Virus record (IMG/VR): IMGVR_UViG_3300030388_001448
Location: 1,143-45,771 of that record
Length of the DNA: 44,629 bases
Strand: one strand, 5' to 3'
Origin: a virus
In this document: in pieces, positions 17,503 to 26,962 of the stretch
Layout: the number at the start of each line of letters is the position of its first letter
Position numbering within the stretch: the first letter of the stretch is position 1
The notes under the pieces: model-generated
Databases searched by the model: none
What the model was told of the DNA's origin: nothing
The model's input: the letters and a program-made list of their open reading frames with translations, nothing else
Position numbers and translations under genes: made by a program

Positions 17503-20500
17503 CTAAGTGTTAGCTCTAAAATTAACAGTGTATGAACTAACTACTTCCCTAGCACCTGCTCCTTCACCGTCTGTAGCTACTATTCGTAAAGGAAGATTTT
17601 GCGCAACAAACGCAGAATTACTAGTAGTTTGTAGAACAACTGAACCAGCATCAGCTCCAGTTGGTGTTGTTATAGCTAAACCTAAGCCTGGTATATCCAC
17701 TGCTTTTACGAAGCTATCAGTTCCAGGTAATTTAACTTCAAGATCTAAAGATAATCCATTTGTTCTGGATTTATTTTGAGTATTATTCTCATTACTACCA
17801 TTACTAGACCTTACTAAAGTTCCTTCTGAAGCACCAGCTGAATTATTCCAATTTATGTTGTTTCCAACACTATCTGTAGCAGTTGGATTATTTGTTATTC
17901 CACTTGATTGATTATTAAGATAGTAAACACCACCAGTTGGTGGGGCAACAGTTTGGATAGCTACAGGTACACTATTTTCTATTTCTATCCTAATAGATAC
18001 AGAAGCATTACTAAATATAGTTCCAAGATTGTTAAATTTAAAATTAACATTAAAAAATATAACATTTAAATCAGAATTAGGCCCTGCATTATAAGCTGGA
18101 AATTTATTGTTTATTTTTATAACAAACCGATTACTTGCATCATCCACTGCAAACTTTGTAAATTCTATACATCCGCTTGGTAGTGGATAACCATTAGCAT
18201 ATTGAGGAGTTGATATATTAATATCTTTAACGTTTATTTCTGAAACAGTTGTAGAATAATATTTTAAAGTATCAAAGTTTTGATCTTTTAATATAACTGT
18301 AGCTAAAGTTGGATTACTAGTGAAGTCTAGTGACTCGTTGATTATTATAGGAGCGTTTGTTGAGCCTATTATCGTTGTGGTAAGTGTAGAGTCCACAAAT
18401 GTTAAAGGTACAGATATAGTCTTTCTAATTAAAGTGTTTAAATCTTTAATATTACCAGAAGTACTTGTTTCGTAATATATTTCTAAATTAGTTTCTACAG
18501 GAGTAGTTTCAAAAGCAGCTGGTGTTGTTTCTGCTTGAGACACAGGTAGAGTAGTTTGTGAATCTTCACCAATATTAAATCTATTTTGAATTGTAGCCAC
18601 TGTAGGATCGTTCAAAGCATTGTAAAGACCGTTGTAGCTAGCTCTTGGATATATACTTTCAAAATTACCTAAAGACTGTACTTGCATTTCTTCTTTACTT
18701 GGAAATATAGAGGAAGGAACTTTATCATTAACTAAGAAATAAGGATCACCAGTTGTAGCTTCCCATCTACCATCTTTTGCATATCTAGGTATTAGCTTTA
18801 CTTCACTTGTTGAATAGTTCTGTTGAACAGGACTTGTTTCGTTTAAAGCAGGCGGAACTTTATTAGCATTGTCAGTTAACAATGTTGTTGTATTTAAAAC
18901 TCCAGGACTAGAGGATTTACTAAAAGTAGTTGATTGAACTTTTATATTAGAAGTTACCAATACAAAACTTATTGCAGGATAACCACTTGCACCCCCAGTA
19001 GGTATTAAAGCTGGTATAGTGTAAGATTCTCCATTTTTATAATTAGTACCAACAGCAGTTACTTCAAATTTTAACACCTTTATTGTTTGTCCATCTATTG
19101 TTTCGTTTACTACAGTACCTTTAACTTTACCTAAAGAACCAGGTGAACCTGTCAATGCAACCTCTGCTCCTTGAGTTCCAACATTAAGACTTGATTGATC
19201 TGGCTGTGTAAAAGAGTTGGCCATAGCAGACTCTATACTTAACGAAGCAGGTAGAGCCGTATAATTAGATAAAGCGAGTCCAGATATTTCAAATTGCTTA
19301 TAGTTTAATATGTTATTTATATAATACGTATTAACACCAGCTACAACTTTCATTCCTTCTAATAAAGGAAAAGTTAAATATTCTATATCACCTATAGGAT
19401 CCACCTGTACTAAATTACTACCATTAGTAAATGTACAGTTTAATTCAAAAGGTTTTATAACTGGAGTACCATTTAGTAAACTAGGTAGATAAACATTATA
19501 ATAATCTTGTTGTAATTGTTTAATTACTACTTTGTAAGAATACCAACCTAAAGGTTTACTACTGTAACTAAAAGTACATACGTCGCCCGCGTTTGGGTAA
19601 GCAACAGATCCAGAACCATTTTCATTTAAAAAAAACACAAACTGCCCATTGTTAACAAGTGTCCAAACGTAAGTTTCATAATCAACACCACCGCTTGTCC
19701 ATTCACAAAGCATACCTGGTTTTAAATTAGGTATAAGTCCAGTTTGAGCAAAGCCCGCAGCGTTAAAACTATAAGATATAGTTGCTGTCGCTACTACAAA
19801 TGGGTCTTCATATAAACCTGGATAACCTGCTAATGTAGGTATTTCTTGAGGTATAAGTTGTGAAAATAATAATTTTAAAGAGTCACCTGGCCAATCTACA
19901 ATTCCAGCTCTAGTTACTGGACTGGTTTTTATAGCTGACTCAGCTGTTAAAGGATCTATTACTGAATCTAAATATTTATGAAAAATAGTAGAACCACCAA
20001 AGTTTATTGGGTTATTAAAAAAAGCTCCTGTATCTAAAATGAATTGATCAGTTGTTATAGATGAAAGTATAACGTCTGAAGATCTTCCATATCTGTCTTG
20101 TAATATTAATCCAACTTGATAACTTCTGTTCTGTTTTAAACTAGATTTTGGATATGATACTGTAGAGAATTTATTTGGTAAAAGATCTGAAGGGTAGTCT
20201 AAATTTGAAGTTGTAGGTTTAGAATGCTCTGCCGGTGTAAATTTTCTACCAGCCCCAACGAAATAATTTAAATTATTAGGGGAACTATGTCTATCATAAA
20301 AATTACCTAATATTACTCTATTGCCAGCTGATGATAATGTTTTTGCTCTAACTGGAGCGTTGTCATACACTCTAGTTGTTTCACTAGATTTTAAAGTTTT
20401 AATAGGTTCTTTAGAGTCATATATAAATTCAAAGAATTTAGTAGTGTTAGAAACTATAGAATCATCTTCAACACTTATAGCGTCTATGATTTTTATAGAA

Positions 20501-22224
20501 GCTTGTGTAGATTGTTTGTATAATATTTCTATTTCATCAATTTTTAGATTATCTCTTAATGTGTTAATAGCATACTCACATGGTATTCGCAGCTTTATTT
20601 GTGTTACTTCATTTTCCATGAAATCAACAATAGTGTTTTCTCCTGCAATATTTTCTTGTGGTACGTAATTATTATCTAATGCACCAGTAGAAGCTTGAAC
20701 TCCTACTTTTTTTAAGAAATTACCTTTTTGTTTAGGTATAAAAACTTCTTGAGTAAATGGAGATAATAAAGAATACTGACCATCATCGTATTTAAATCTA
20801 TAAGAAAATCTTATAAATTTATCTTCTAAAAAAGCATCATCTCCTGAGAAGTTTTGATTATAGAAAATATTTGGTTGATGAATAGTTAAAACATCACCTC
20901 TATTTAACACACCATAAAACTCAGTTGGATCAGCCACTAGTGCTCCATTAACTAATTGAGTAAGTCTTGAAACTTTAAAAGAAGGATTATTGCTTGTGCC
21001 GTTAGTAACAGTTGTTACAACATAATATTTTAAAGGATCTAACCTTGGGTGTGTAATTCTGCAATGCCCAACTTTAGCAGATTGAGACTGGGAGTTGTTT
21101 GGAAAATGATTATCAATTCCACGTGGTGTAGTTCCTATGTTATTATAAGGTGACCTTGTTCCAAATTCATATAATGATTGGGCGTATTTATACCTATCAG
21201 TACCAGCAAGAGCATATTCAATATTATCACCTTGTTGTAAATTAACATTGTCAATAGTTAATTTTACAGCATCTTGTCTAAACCAAGGTGAACTAACGTC
21301 TTTAGCGTTTTCATCTATAAATGATAAACTAGAAACAGTACCATTGGTAATGGTAGATCCAGGTGTTTGAGCAGTTGATAAATCTCTGTCTATAAAAACT
21401 AAAGTAACATTTGCAACACCCTGCAACAAGATGGTTGTTTCTTGTACGTAAGCAACTTTAAAATTCCAACTTTCATCTCCAACTTGTAAAAAACCTGTCA
21501 TTCCTATATTATTAACTAAGCTTTTTATAAGCACCGTGTTAGTGCTAGGTATAGCAAAATAAGGATATATAGACAAAGCACCATTACCCCCACCTCCAGG
21601 AAAAGTTAGACTAGTTATATTTTTATTATAAAAAAGACCACTTATTTTGGTCTCTTGATTTAGCTCAATAGTTTTATAAGGGTAATATTTAGCTAAAGAT
21701 AAATGATCTTCACTAAAGTAGTAATCAGGATTTGATTCAGCTGTTTTGACATTGATAACTCTTGGTTGATTCCTGTTATCAGTAAAAAACATTAAGTCTT
21801 CTAAAAATATAGCGTCTAAAACAGGACTGTTCCATGAGAAATTCAAAAACCTACCCTCAACTATTGTAGAGGTTATATTAGCAATAGTATCAACTAAAAC
21901 TATTTTATTAGTTGATCCAATTGGTGTAAAATTACTGATTTGATCTAAAGAATTGTCTTGATAATCTGTTACAAATAAATATATTTTATTAGTGTTTTCG
22001 TTTATTTTCCAACCAATAACCTGTTCTAAAAAAACATTTGCAATTTCTAAATTAGAAATTATTTCATTTCCCAAAATGTTCTCTAATGCACCTACGTCGT
22101 CTGACTCAGCTCTAGAAACAGCTATATTAGTACCCTCTCTATACTCGTCTGGTTGTAGTAGCCTAGCGTCTAAGTCTTGATTCATTTTAGACTTTGTAAA
22201 AGTGTGTTGAAACTTTCTTTGCAT
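17503..22224 (-). CDS. Large tail protein (nozzle/hub type), 1573 aa
   Basis: The N terminus MQRKFQHTFTKSKMNQDLD followed by ARLLQPDEYREGTNIAVSRAE and DDVGALENILGNE is a pattern common to large tail hub/nozzle proteins of podoviruses related to T7 gp12, and to the crAss-like muzzle. The rest is almost entirely beta-strand in character with many Asn/Thr/Ser. Near residue 1260 there is TNLEIYYETSTSGNIKDLN, a motif shared by such proteins. The final 300 residues look like Ig/cadherin-like modules (LRIVATDGEGAGAREVVSSY). Likely builds the body of the tail and perhaps carries receptor-contact domains. It is co-transcribed with the 407-aa connector upstream and the 637-aa protein downstream. Confidence 0.7.
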   Translation of the reverse strand: MQRKFQHTFTKSKMNQDLDARLLQPDEYREGTNIAVSRAESDDVGALENILGNEIISNLEIANVFLEQVIGWKINENTNKIYLFVTDYQDNSLDQISNFTPIGSTNKIVLVDTIANITSTIVEGRFLNFSWNSPVLDAIFLEDLMFFTDNRNQPRVINVKTAESNPDYYFSEDHLSLAKYYPYKTIELNQETKISGLFYNKNITSLTFPGGGGNGALSIYPYFAIPSTNTVLIKSLVNNIGMTGFLQVGDESWNFKVAYVQETTILLQGVANVTLVFIDRDLSTAQTPGSTITNGTVSSLSFIDENAKDVSSPWFRQDAVKLTIDNVNLQQGDNIEYALAGTDRYKYAQSLYEFGTRSPYNNIGTTPRGIDNHFPNNSQSQSAKVGHCRITHPRLDPLKYYVVTTVTNGTSNNPSFKVSRLTQLVNGALVADPTEFYGVLNRGDVLTIHQPNIFYNQNFSGDDAFLEDKFIRFSYRFKYDDGQYSLLSPFTQEVFIPKQKGNFLKKVGVQASTGALDNNYVPQENIAGENTIVDFMENEVTQIKLRIPCEYAINTLRDNLKIDEIEILYKQSTQASIKIIDAISVEDDSIVSNTTKFFEFIYDSKEPIKTLKSSETTRVYDNAPVRAKTLSSAGNRVILGNFYDRHSSPNNLNYFVGAGRKFTPAEHSKPTTSNLDYPSDLLPNKFSTVSYPKSSLKQNRSYQVGLILQDRYGRSSDVILSSITTDQFILDTGAFFNNPINFGGSTIFHKYLDSVIDPLTAESAIKTSPVTRAGIVDWPGDSLKLLFSQLIPQEIPTLAGYPGLYEDPFVVATATISYSFNAAGFAQTGLIPNLKPGMLCEWTSGGVDYETYVWTLVNNGQFVFFLNENGSGSVAYPNAGDVCTFSYSSKPLGWYSYKVVIKQLQQDYYNVYLPSLLNGTPVIKPFELNCTFTNGSNLVQVDPIGDIEYLTFPLLEGMKVVAGVNTYYINNILNYKQFEISGLALSNYTALPASLSIESAMANSFTQPDQSSLNVGTQGAEVALTGSPGSLGKVKGTVVNETIDGQTIKVLKFEVTAVGTNYKNGESYTIPALIPTGGASGYPAISFVLVTSNIKVQSTTFSKSSSPGVLNTTTLLTDNANKVPPALNETSPVQQNYSTSEVKLIPRYAKDGRWEATTGDPYFLVNDKVPSSIFPSKEEMQVQSLGNFESIYPRASYNGLYNALNDPTVATIQNRFNIGEDSQTTLPVSQAETTPAAFETTPVETNLEIYYETSTSGNIKDLNTLIRKTISVPLTFVDSTLTTTIIGSTNAPIIINESLDFTSNPTLATVILKDQNFDTLKYYSTTVSEINVKDINISTPQYANGYPLPSGCIEFTKFAVDDASNRFVIKINNKFPAYNAGPNSDLNVIFFNVNFKFNNLGTIFSNASVSIRIEIENSVPVAIQTVAPPTGGVYYLNNQSSGITNNPTATDSVGNNINWNNSAGASEGTLVRSSNGSNENNTQNKSRTNGLSLDLEVKLPGTDSFVKAVDIPGLGLAITTPTGADAGSVVLQTTSNSAFVAQNLPLRIVATDGEGAGAREVVSSYTVNFRANT

Positions 22225-22228
22225 TTAA

Positions 22229-23452
22229 TTAAGATTTAATCCATTTCGATTGACCTCTAAAAACTTGCACTATTTCATCAAGTTTTAGATTTGATAGTCT
22301 TATTTTTGCATTACGAGTTTTTGCATAAGCATCTCTTTTAAATAACGCTTTAGAATTGCCGTCAACGTTTCTTGACAAATAAGCTATAGATGATAGTATT
22401 TTAGCGTACATAGCTTCTTCTATCATTTTAGGAACTAAAGAGTCTAGATCTACAGCTAATCCATCAGATATGTAATTTATCATTATAACTTTTTGTGATA
22501 AATTACTTGAAAAACTAAAAGATCCTAATCTTTGATTTACACTGAAGTATCCATTGGATTGTGCTAGCTCTGGTTGTAAACCATATCTTTGACCATATGC
22601 TTGTTTCCACCATACTTCATCATATATACCATTACTGTCGTTACTTTGTGAACTACCAGAAATATTAGATTGATTAGTTTTTTCCCATCTGCTTTCAATA
22701 ATTGATTGCGCTGCTTCTAAATTGTTTCCAAAAGAACTTTGAGTAGGAACTCCCTTGCCATCATCTATAGGTAATTCAGTAGGATTACCACTTAAACCAT
22801 TTAAAGGGTATATAGTTCTTAATACTCCCTGAGCATCTGCCCATGATAATCTTACATAATTAACGTAATCTATGGGTAATGGAACTGTTAAAGTAATAGG
22901 TATTGTTGATTCAATAGATTTAGCTGAAGGTAGTATATCATAAGACAATTCTTGCATAGCTCTTCTAGCATGAAATAAAACATCTGTTCTTTTTACTTTT
23001 TGAAGAATCTTGTCATCTCCAATGTAAGCCATTAAAAAATTATTTATTATATCATCTAATGATAAATAGCTATAACTTCCCCAGTTGTTTTCTACCGCAC
23101 GTTCTGTTAACTGAAGGAATATAAATTCCCCAGCCCCAGCAACACCGTTAGCAAGAAAGTTAACTGTGTTATTAGTGGAATCTTCAACGTAAAACTTATC
23201 TGCAGCTACTTTATTAGCTAAGGTAGGTAGAGCTGTTTGATTAGCTAATATATGTATATCAAAATTAGCTGTATCTGTCACGGCTACTAATGCACTATTA
23301 TAATTAGAAATTAATACTGTATTAAGAGGACCACCATCACCTGGATTAAATGTTACTTTAGATTGTCCAGCTGCCAAAGCAAGCTTCATTTGCCCAGCGT
23401 AGTATACTGCGTCGTTTTCTTGAATAGGTATTGTTGCGGATGTTTTAGTCAT
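22229..23452 (-). CDS. Head-tail connector/tail stabilisation (ring) protein, 407 aa
   Basis: The first ~120 residues are a beta-type domain (low charge, many Ala/Thr/Asn). Residues from about 126 (SYLSLDDIINNFLMAYIGDD, KVKRTDVLFHARRAMQELSYD, PIDYVNYVRLSW) form the conserved core I associate with stab/ring proteins of crAss-like and related phages. The C terminus is helical and basic. By position between a 245-aa connector and the big tail protein it should join portal and tail. Gaps to neighbours are 3-4 nt. The fused N-terminal beta domain may protrude from the collar. Confidence 0.65.
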   Translation of the reverse strand: MTKTSATIPIQENDAVYYAGQMKLALAAGQSKVTFNPGDGGPLNTVLISNYNSALVAVTDTANFDIHILANQTALPTLANKVAADKFYVEDSTNNTVNFLANGVAGAGEFIFLQLTERAVENNWGSYSYLSLDDIINNFLMAYIGDDKILQKVKRTDVLFHARRAMQELSYDILPSAKSIESTIPITLTVPLPIDYVNYVRLSWADAQGVLRTIYPLNGLSGNPTELPIDDGKGVPTQSSFGNNLEAAQSIIESRWEKTNQSNISGSSQSNDSNGIYDEVWWKQAYGQRYGLQPELAQSNGYFSVNQRLGSFSFSSNLSQKVIMINYISDGLAVDLDSLVPKMIEEAMYAKILSSIAYLSRNVDGNSKALFKRDAYAKTRNAKIRLSNLKLDEIVQVFRGQSKWIKS

Positions 23453-23455
23453 ATC

Positions 23456-24193
23456 TTATTGTTGTTGTGATTGATCTATCATTGCTGCTGCACCTGCCGC
23501 AGATTGAGTTATTTCAGGATCTCTAACAACAAGACCGGCATATGCTAGTATCCTTAGTATTAACTCAGACTGGTCTAAGTCTGATATTTCAAAATTAGTT
23601 GAGGCACCAGTTGCGTATATATATTGACCTAGTGAACCAATTGTAAAACCCCAAACAGGAGCGTCAGGTTTTTTAATATATTCCAATGTGTAGGATTTTG
23701 TTATTCCAACAACTGCACTAGTTGGTATAGCTGGTAATATTTTTATTGTAGTACCTTCAATAGAACATTGAGGAAATTTAGATGTTGGAGTTGTGAATTG
23801 AGATCTTCTAGCTAACATTAATTCATGACTAGTAACTTTTTCTATTGTTACTGGTAATAATGTTCTGTCAGTGAAATCTACACTACCGAATCTATGAACT
23901 GAAGGCGATAAAGCTGAAAAATCAAAAGTACCAAAACCGTTAACTAAGGCTACTGTTATATCTTTAGATGTTCTAAATTTATCTATTTTTTCTTCTATTG
24001 TTTTTACTCTATCAACGTATTCACTATCATTTTGAGGTATTCTTAATTGCATATTTAAATCTTCAAAATATTTTTCAAATATTTCTAATTGAACTTGAGA
24101 AGCTATTGTGTTAAACTCAAATGGAGTTAAATAACCTCTTTGTTCTTTATTTAATATACTAAGTACAGTTTGGTATACAGTGTTTACGTTCAT
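23456..24193 (-). CDS. Head-tail adaptor/ring protein, 245 aa
   Basis: Starts MNVNTVYQTVLSILNKEQRG then YLTPFEFNTIASQVQLEIFEKYF, an N-terminal helical bundle found in connector proteins of Bacteroidetes podoviruses (family recognised from memory). A beta sandwich-like centre follows, then a helical end rich in Ala/Gln (SAAGAAAMIDQSQQQ). It is the first gene after a strong terminator hairpin, only 11 nt after its U-tract, so it depends on readthrough. It precedes the 407-aa connector by 3 nt. Role: collar ring under the portal, inferred from position and pattern. Confidence 0.6.
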   Translation of the reverse strand: MNVNTVYQTVLSILNKEQRGYLTPFEFNTIASQVQLEIFEKYFEDLNMQLRIPQNDSEYVDRVKTIEEKIDKFRTSKDITVALVNGFGTFDFSALSPSVHRFGSVDFTDRTLLPVTIEKVTSHELMLARRSQFTTPTSKFPQCSIEGTTIKILPAIPTSAVVGITKSYTLEYIKKPDAPVWGFTIGSLGQYIYATGASTNFEISDLDQSELILRILAYAGLVVRDPEITQSAAGAAAMIDQSQQQ

Positions 24194-24204
24194 ATTTTTT
24201 ATTT

Positions 24205-24232
24205 AAAAAAAAAGGGTGGCAGAATACCACCC
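24205..24232 (-). terminator. Intrinsic terminator between head and tail genes
   Basis: On the - strand GGGTGG - TATTCTG - CCACCC forms a six-pair GC stem followed by nine U. It lies 11 nt before the ATG of the 245-aa connector gene and after the 265-aa head gene. No room is left for a promoter between hairpin and start, so it must be partly read through, be countered by an antiterminator, or act as an RNA processing/stability element. Confidence 0.85.
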
Positions 24233-24248
24233 TATTTATAGTCACTTG

Positions 24249-25046
24249 TTATTTTAACTTTTTATCTATTGATCGATAAACCTCAAGCCCTTCATCTGTT
24301 TTAAACCACGCAGCTATAGCCGAGTAAGCGTTTTCATCAAAAGGAATGTTCATTAGTTTACGTCCATTACTTGCCCAAGTAAATGATCTTTGATCTTGAC
24401 TTAAGTTTATTATATTTAATTCCGTTGCTTGTATAGCAAAGTTTCTTAATATAACGTTTTCATCATTAGCTAAGTCTAAGAATAGATCTGGGTTTCTTCT
24501 TGCGAATAGTAACAAATCTCTTTTTAATTCCTTAGAAGTTAATTTAGTTACCTCAGAACCAACCTCAACTCTTAATATAGCTTCTGCATGATCCATATCC
24601 ATTTCGTAAGCTGTGTTTAAAGCGTCTATTTCTACTTCTATTTCTTCAAACTCATTTTCTGCTTTTAAAACTGGATCAAACTCACCAAATATAACATTTC
24701 TATGAGGATGATGTAATAAGAATTCTTGTAAAACTCTTTTTTCTTTAGCAACAACTAATATACCGTCTTCAAAAACAATATGTTGAAGAGTTACATTTCC
24801 TTTCTGATCGTCAACAAATATGCTTTTTTGATTAGTAGCATATCTTATTTCTCTTTCATATCCTAAATTTGGATCAAACCAAACTAAAGGGTATCTTGTA
24901 GAGTGTCTTGAAGGTATAGTATGTGTTAGTGGTTTTTTATTACCAGTTAAATAATATCTTCTTGTTTTATATTCCCAAATATCTTTTTTTATTTGAGGAA
25001 CTGCTGGAGCTTTTGCCACAGGCTTTTTCTTTTCTTTTGTTTCCAT
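24249..25046 (-). CDS. Conserved head-region protein, 265 aa, function unknown
   Basis: Lys-rich N terminus (METKEKKKPVAKAPAVPQIKK), then a beta-type domain with a RYYLTGNKKPLTHTIPSRHS motif, an acidic helical segment (FEEIEVEIDALNTAYEMDMDH) and a strongly patterned C terminus (KLTSKELKRDLLLFARRNP, DENVILRNFAIQATE, RSFTWASNGRKLM, FDENAYSAIAAWFKTDEG). This is a conserved family I know from capsid modules of Bacteroidetes and marine phages, of unknown role. Flanked by terminators on both sides, it forms its own transcription segment after the capsid genes. Its A/T leader is identical to that of the scaffold candidate. Confidence 0.65.
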   Translation of the reverse strand: METKEKKKPVAKAPAVPQIKKDIWEYKTRRYYLTGNKKPLTHTIPSRHSTRYPLVWFDPNLGYEREIRYATNQKSIFVDDQKGNVTLQHIVFEDGILVVAKEKRVLQEFLLHHPHRNVIFGEFDPVLKAENEFEEIEVEIDALNTAYEMDMDHAEAILRVEVGSEVTKLTSKELKRDLLLFARRNPDLFLDLANDENVILRNFAIQATELNIINLSQDQRSFTWASNGRKLMNIPFDENAYSAIAAWFKTDEGLEVYRSIDKKLK

Positions 25047-25070
25047 AATATAATATAATATAATAATTAA
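25047..25070 (-). promoter_or_regulatory. Tandem-repeat A/T leader of the 265-aa head gene
   Basis: Read on the - strand, the bases just before the ATG are repeats of TATAT/TATTA units (period 5) with no Shine-Dalgarno sequence. Together with the start codon it is a 27-nt sequence identical to the one before the 376-aa scaffold candidate (28091-28117). It likely serves as an unstructured translation initiation region; a promoter role is less likely because its far end overlaps a terminator U-tract. Confidence 0.5.
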
Positions 25071-25094
25071 AAAAGACCCCGCCGAAGCGGGATC
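25069..25094 (-). terminator. Intrinsic terminator with UUCG tetraloop
   Basis: On the - strand GATCCCGC-TTCG-GCGGGGTC pairs over eight positions (one G-U), is capped by the very stable UUCG loop, and is followed by six U. It follows the 96-aa gene downstream of the major capsid protein, and its U-tract runs straight into the leader of the next gene, about 22 nt from that ATG. Confidence 0.9.
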
Positions 25095-25106
25095 TTATTA
25101 TTGTTT

Positions 25107-25397
25107 TTATCCAATAGTGACTGATGTAATATCAGACATTACCACTCTGATAGCGGGGCCAGAAGCTCCGTTAGCAGATTCAATAGCATCATTTACTGCA
25201 TCTCTTATTAGAGCGATTTGAGCAGCGCTCTGCGTAGGATAAACCAAAGTAGCTGTATCTACAGCTGTGTTTTCTCCAAACGTTAATACAATACCTGTTG
25301 CAGTTGGCACACTCACGTGCATTACGTCATCTGCAGGTAGTAAGTCAGCTCTACCACCATTGGTAGTTGCTGCTTTGTTGAATTTTATATAACCCAT
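25107..25397 (-). CDS. Small head accessory protein, 96 aa, function unknown
   Basis: Starts MGYIKFNKAATTNGGRADLL; it is beta-type with many Ala/Val/Thr, has a helical middle (AAQIALIRDAVNDAIESANG) and ends in a strand. It follows the major capsid gene by 29 nt and precedes a UUCG terminator, so it is made with the capsid protein at high level. A decoration or capsid accessory role is a reasonable inference; no specific family is recognised. Confidence 0.55.
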   Translation of the reverse strand: MGYIKFNKAATTNGGRADLLPADDVMHVSVPTATGIVLTFGENTAVDTATLVYPTQSAAQIALIRDAVNDAIESANGASGPAIRVVMSDITSVTIG

Positions 25398-25426
25398 TTT
25401 CTTATTTTTTAAATGTTAATAATTAA

Positions 25427-26944
25427 TTATGCTCCTTTGAATAACACGAAGTTATTAGCAGCTTGTGTAACTAAACATCTTTCAGATAAGAAATTGACTC
25501 TCATTGTATCTAAATCAGTAGTATAAGCACCACCAACAGATCCAGTTATCCAAGCTTTGAATCTTCGATCTTCAGTTTCAGAAGCTCTATATCTAACGTG
25601 TAAGAAAGGTCTTCTAATGTTTGATCCTAACATTTGATCATACACTGTAGATGTTCCAGCTGGAATCATCACACCATCTATTTGCTTAGACATACCTCTT
25701 GTAGTAGCATCATTTAAGTATTTCCAATCAGTCTTATAGAAGTCATAAGAACCTCTTCTAAAACCTGAAAATCCAAAATTTAACGCCATTTCTGATTCAT
25801 TATCAAATAAACCATAAGAAGCAGCTGTAGTAGAAGCATATCCACCGTTAGTTGCAGCCAACATATCGTCAAAATCAAGAGCAGTAGCTCTAGATAAGAA
25901 TAACATGTTTTCTTCAATAGCACCTTGCTTATCTAAGTTTTTAAGAATTGCATCAAAATCACCTAACGCACCAGAACCTGGAGCAGCAGCGCCTGCAAAT
26001 CCTTGAAAAACATTACCTCTATTTTCTATAGCGGCAAATAAACCTTCTGTACCTTTGATTTGTTGTCCAGCACCTGGTCCACCAAAAGCAGCTCCACCTG
26101 GAAACTGAGTATTGGCATTCACATTAGCTTGAAGAACACCTTCAACCATTGACATTTCCATGTAATCTTCAAATCTTAATCTAGTTTCAGACTCGGCTTT
26201 TAGATACCATAAGTATCCAGAAGTTCCGTCTTCAGTAGCGACTTCGATCCATCCAATTTGTGCAGCATCTGATCCACTTAACTCATAGTTATCTTTTAAG
26301 ATAATTGGTGAGTTAACAAAAGTAGTAACGCCTGGCTCGATTGCTCCACCCATTCCATTACTTCCTTTTGGAAATTCAGAACCATATACAAATAGCTTAA
26401 CTACGTTACCTGCACCTTTTAAACCAGCAGCTAAAGCAGCTGAAGTAGTTTCATATAGTACAGCTACAATAGTGTAACCATCAGTAGTAGCACCAGAAGT
26501 TCTATCAGTAACTAAAGCTTTAGCAGATAATAAACCTGTTGAAACATCAGTTATTAAGATAGTGTTACCTTCTCTAATAGCAGAAGTAGCTGGGTTATTA
26601 GCACCCGGTGTTATAGTTACAGTTATAGTAGAGTTAGCTCCTGCTGCAACTATTGCATTATCATAAGCTACATGAAGTCTATTTTGTTCTGTCCAAATTA
26701 CTTGATCAGAAGTCATAGGCATTTCAGCTCCTACCATTCTCAAGAAACCAGACAAAGTCCTGTTTCCGTATCTTTCTACTTCTTGCTCATAAAGCTCAGG
26801 TAGATATTGTTGTGCCCATTGATTAAAACCACCAGCAATGTCTTGGAAATTTACATAATTATCCTGTACAGTTACTTGGTTTGGCATGGGAGTTATTGAG
26901 GCTGGGAACGCACCGTTCCCGCCTGGATTTGGTATTAACGCCAT
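25427..26944 (-). CDS. Major capsid protein, 505 aa
   Basis: The building block of the icosahedral head. Order portal, scaffold candidate, then this gene is the standard capsid layout. Recognisable conserved stretches: ERYGNRTLSGFLRMVGAEMP (about 58-77) with MTSDQVIWTEQ, the acidic DFDAILKNLDKQGAIEENML helix at about 328-347, FGFSGFRRGSYDFYKTDWKYL and the C-terminal RRPFLHVRYRASETEDRRFK with SERCLVTQAANNFVLFKG. These match my memory of crAss-like/Bacteroidetes podovirus capsid proteins with the HK97 fold. An insertion domain may lie at about 95-210, where the sequence becomes Ala/Thr-rich. Its leader is a run of AAAT repeats. No cleavage protease is seen nearby. Confidence 0.85.
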   Translation of the reverse strand: MALIPNPGGNGAFPASITPMPNQVTVQDNYVNFQDIAGGFNQWAQQYLPELYEQEVERYGNRTLSGFLRMVGAEMPMTSDQVIWTEQNRLHVAYDNAIVAAGANSTITVTITPGANNPATSAIREGNTILITDVSTGLLSAKALVTDRTSGATTDGYTIVAVLYETTSAALAAGLKGAGNVVKLFVYGSEFPKGSNGMGGAIEPGVTTFVNSPIILKDNYELSGSDAAQIGWIEVATEDGTSGYLWYLKAESETRLRFEDYMEMSMVEGVLQANVNANTQFPGGAAFGGPGAGQQIKGTEGLFAAIENRGNVFQGFAGAAAPGSGALGDFDAILKNLDKQGAIEENMLFLSRATALDFDDMLAATNGGYASTTAASYGLFDNESEMALNFGFSGFRRGSYDFYKTDWKYLNDATTRGMSKQIDGVMIPAGTSTVYDQMLGSNIRRPFLHVRYRASETEDRRFKAWITGSVGGAYTTDLDTMRVNFLSERCLVTQAANNFVLFKGA

Positions 26945-26960
26945 TATTTATTTATTTATT
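26945..26960 (-). promoter_or_regulatory. AAAT-repeat leader of the major capsid gene
   Basis: The 16 bases before the capsid ATG read, on the - strand, as four tandem AAAT/AATA units with no Shine-Dalgarno sequence. The leader is fully unstructured and A-rich at the positions that favour initiation in Bacteroidetes. It parallels the pentamer leaders of two neighbouring head genes. Confidence 0.45.
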
Positions 26961-26962
26961 TT

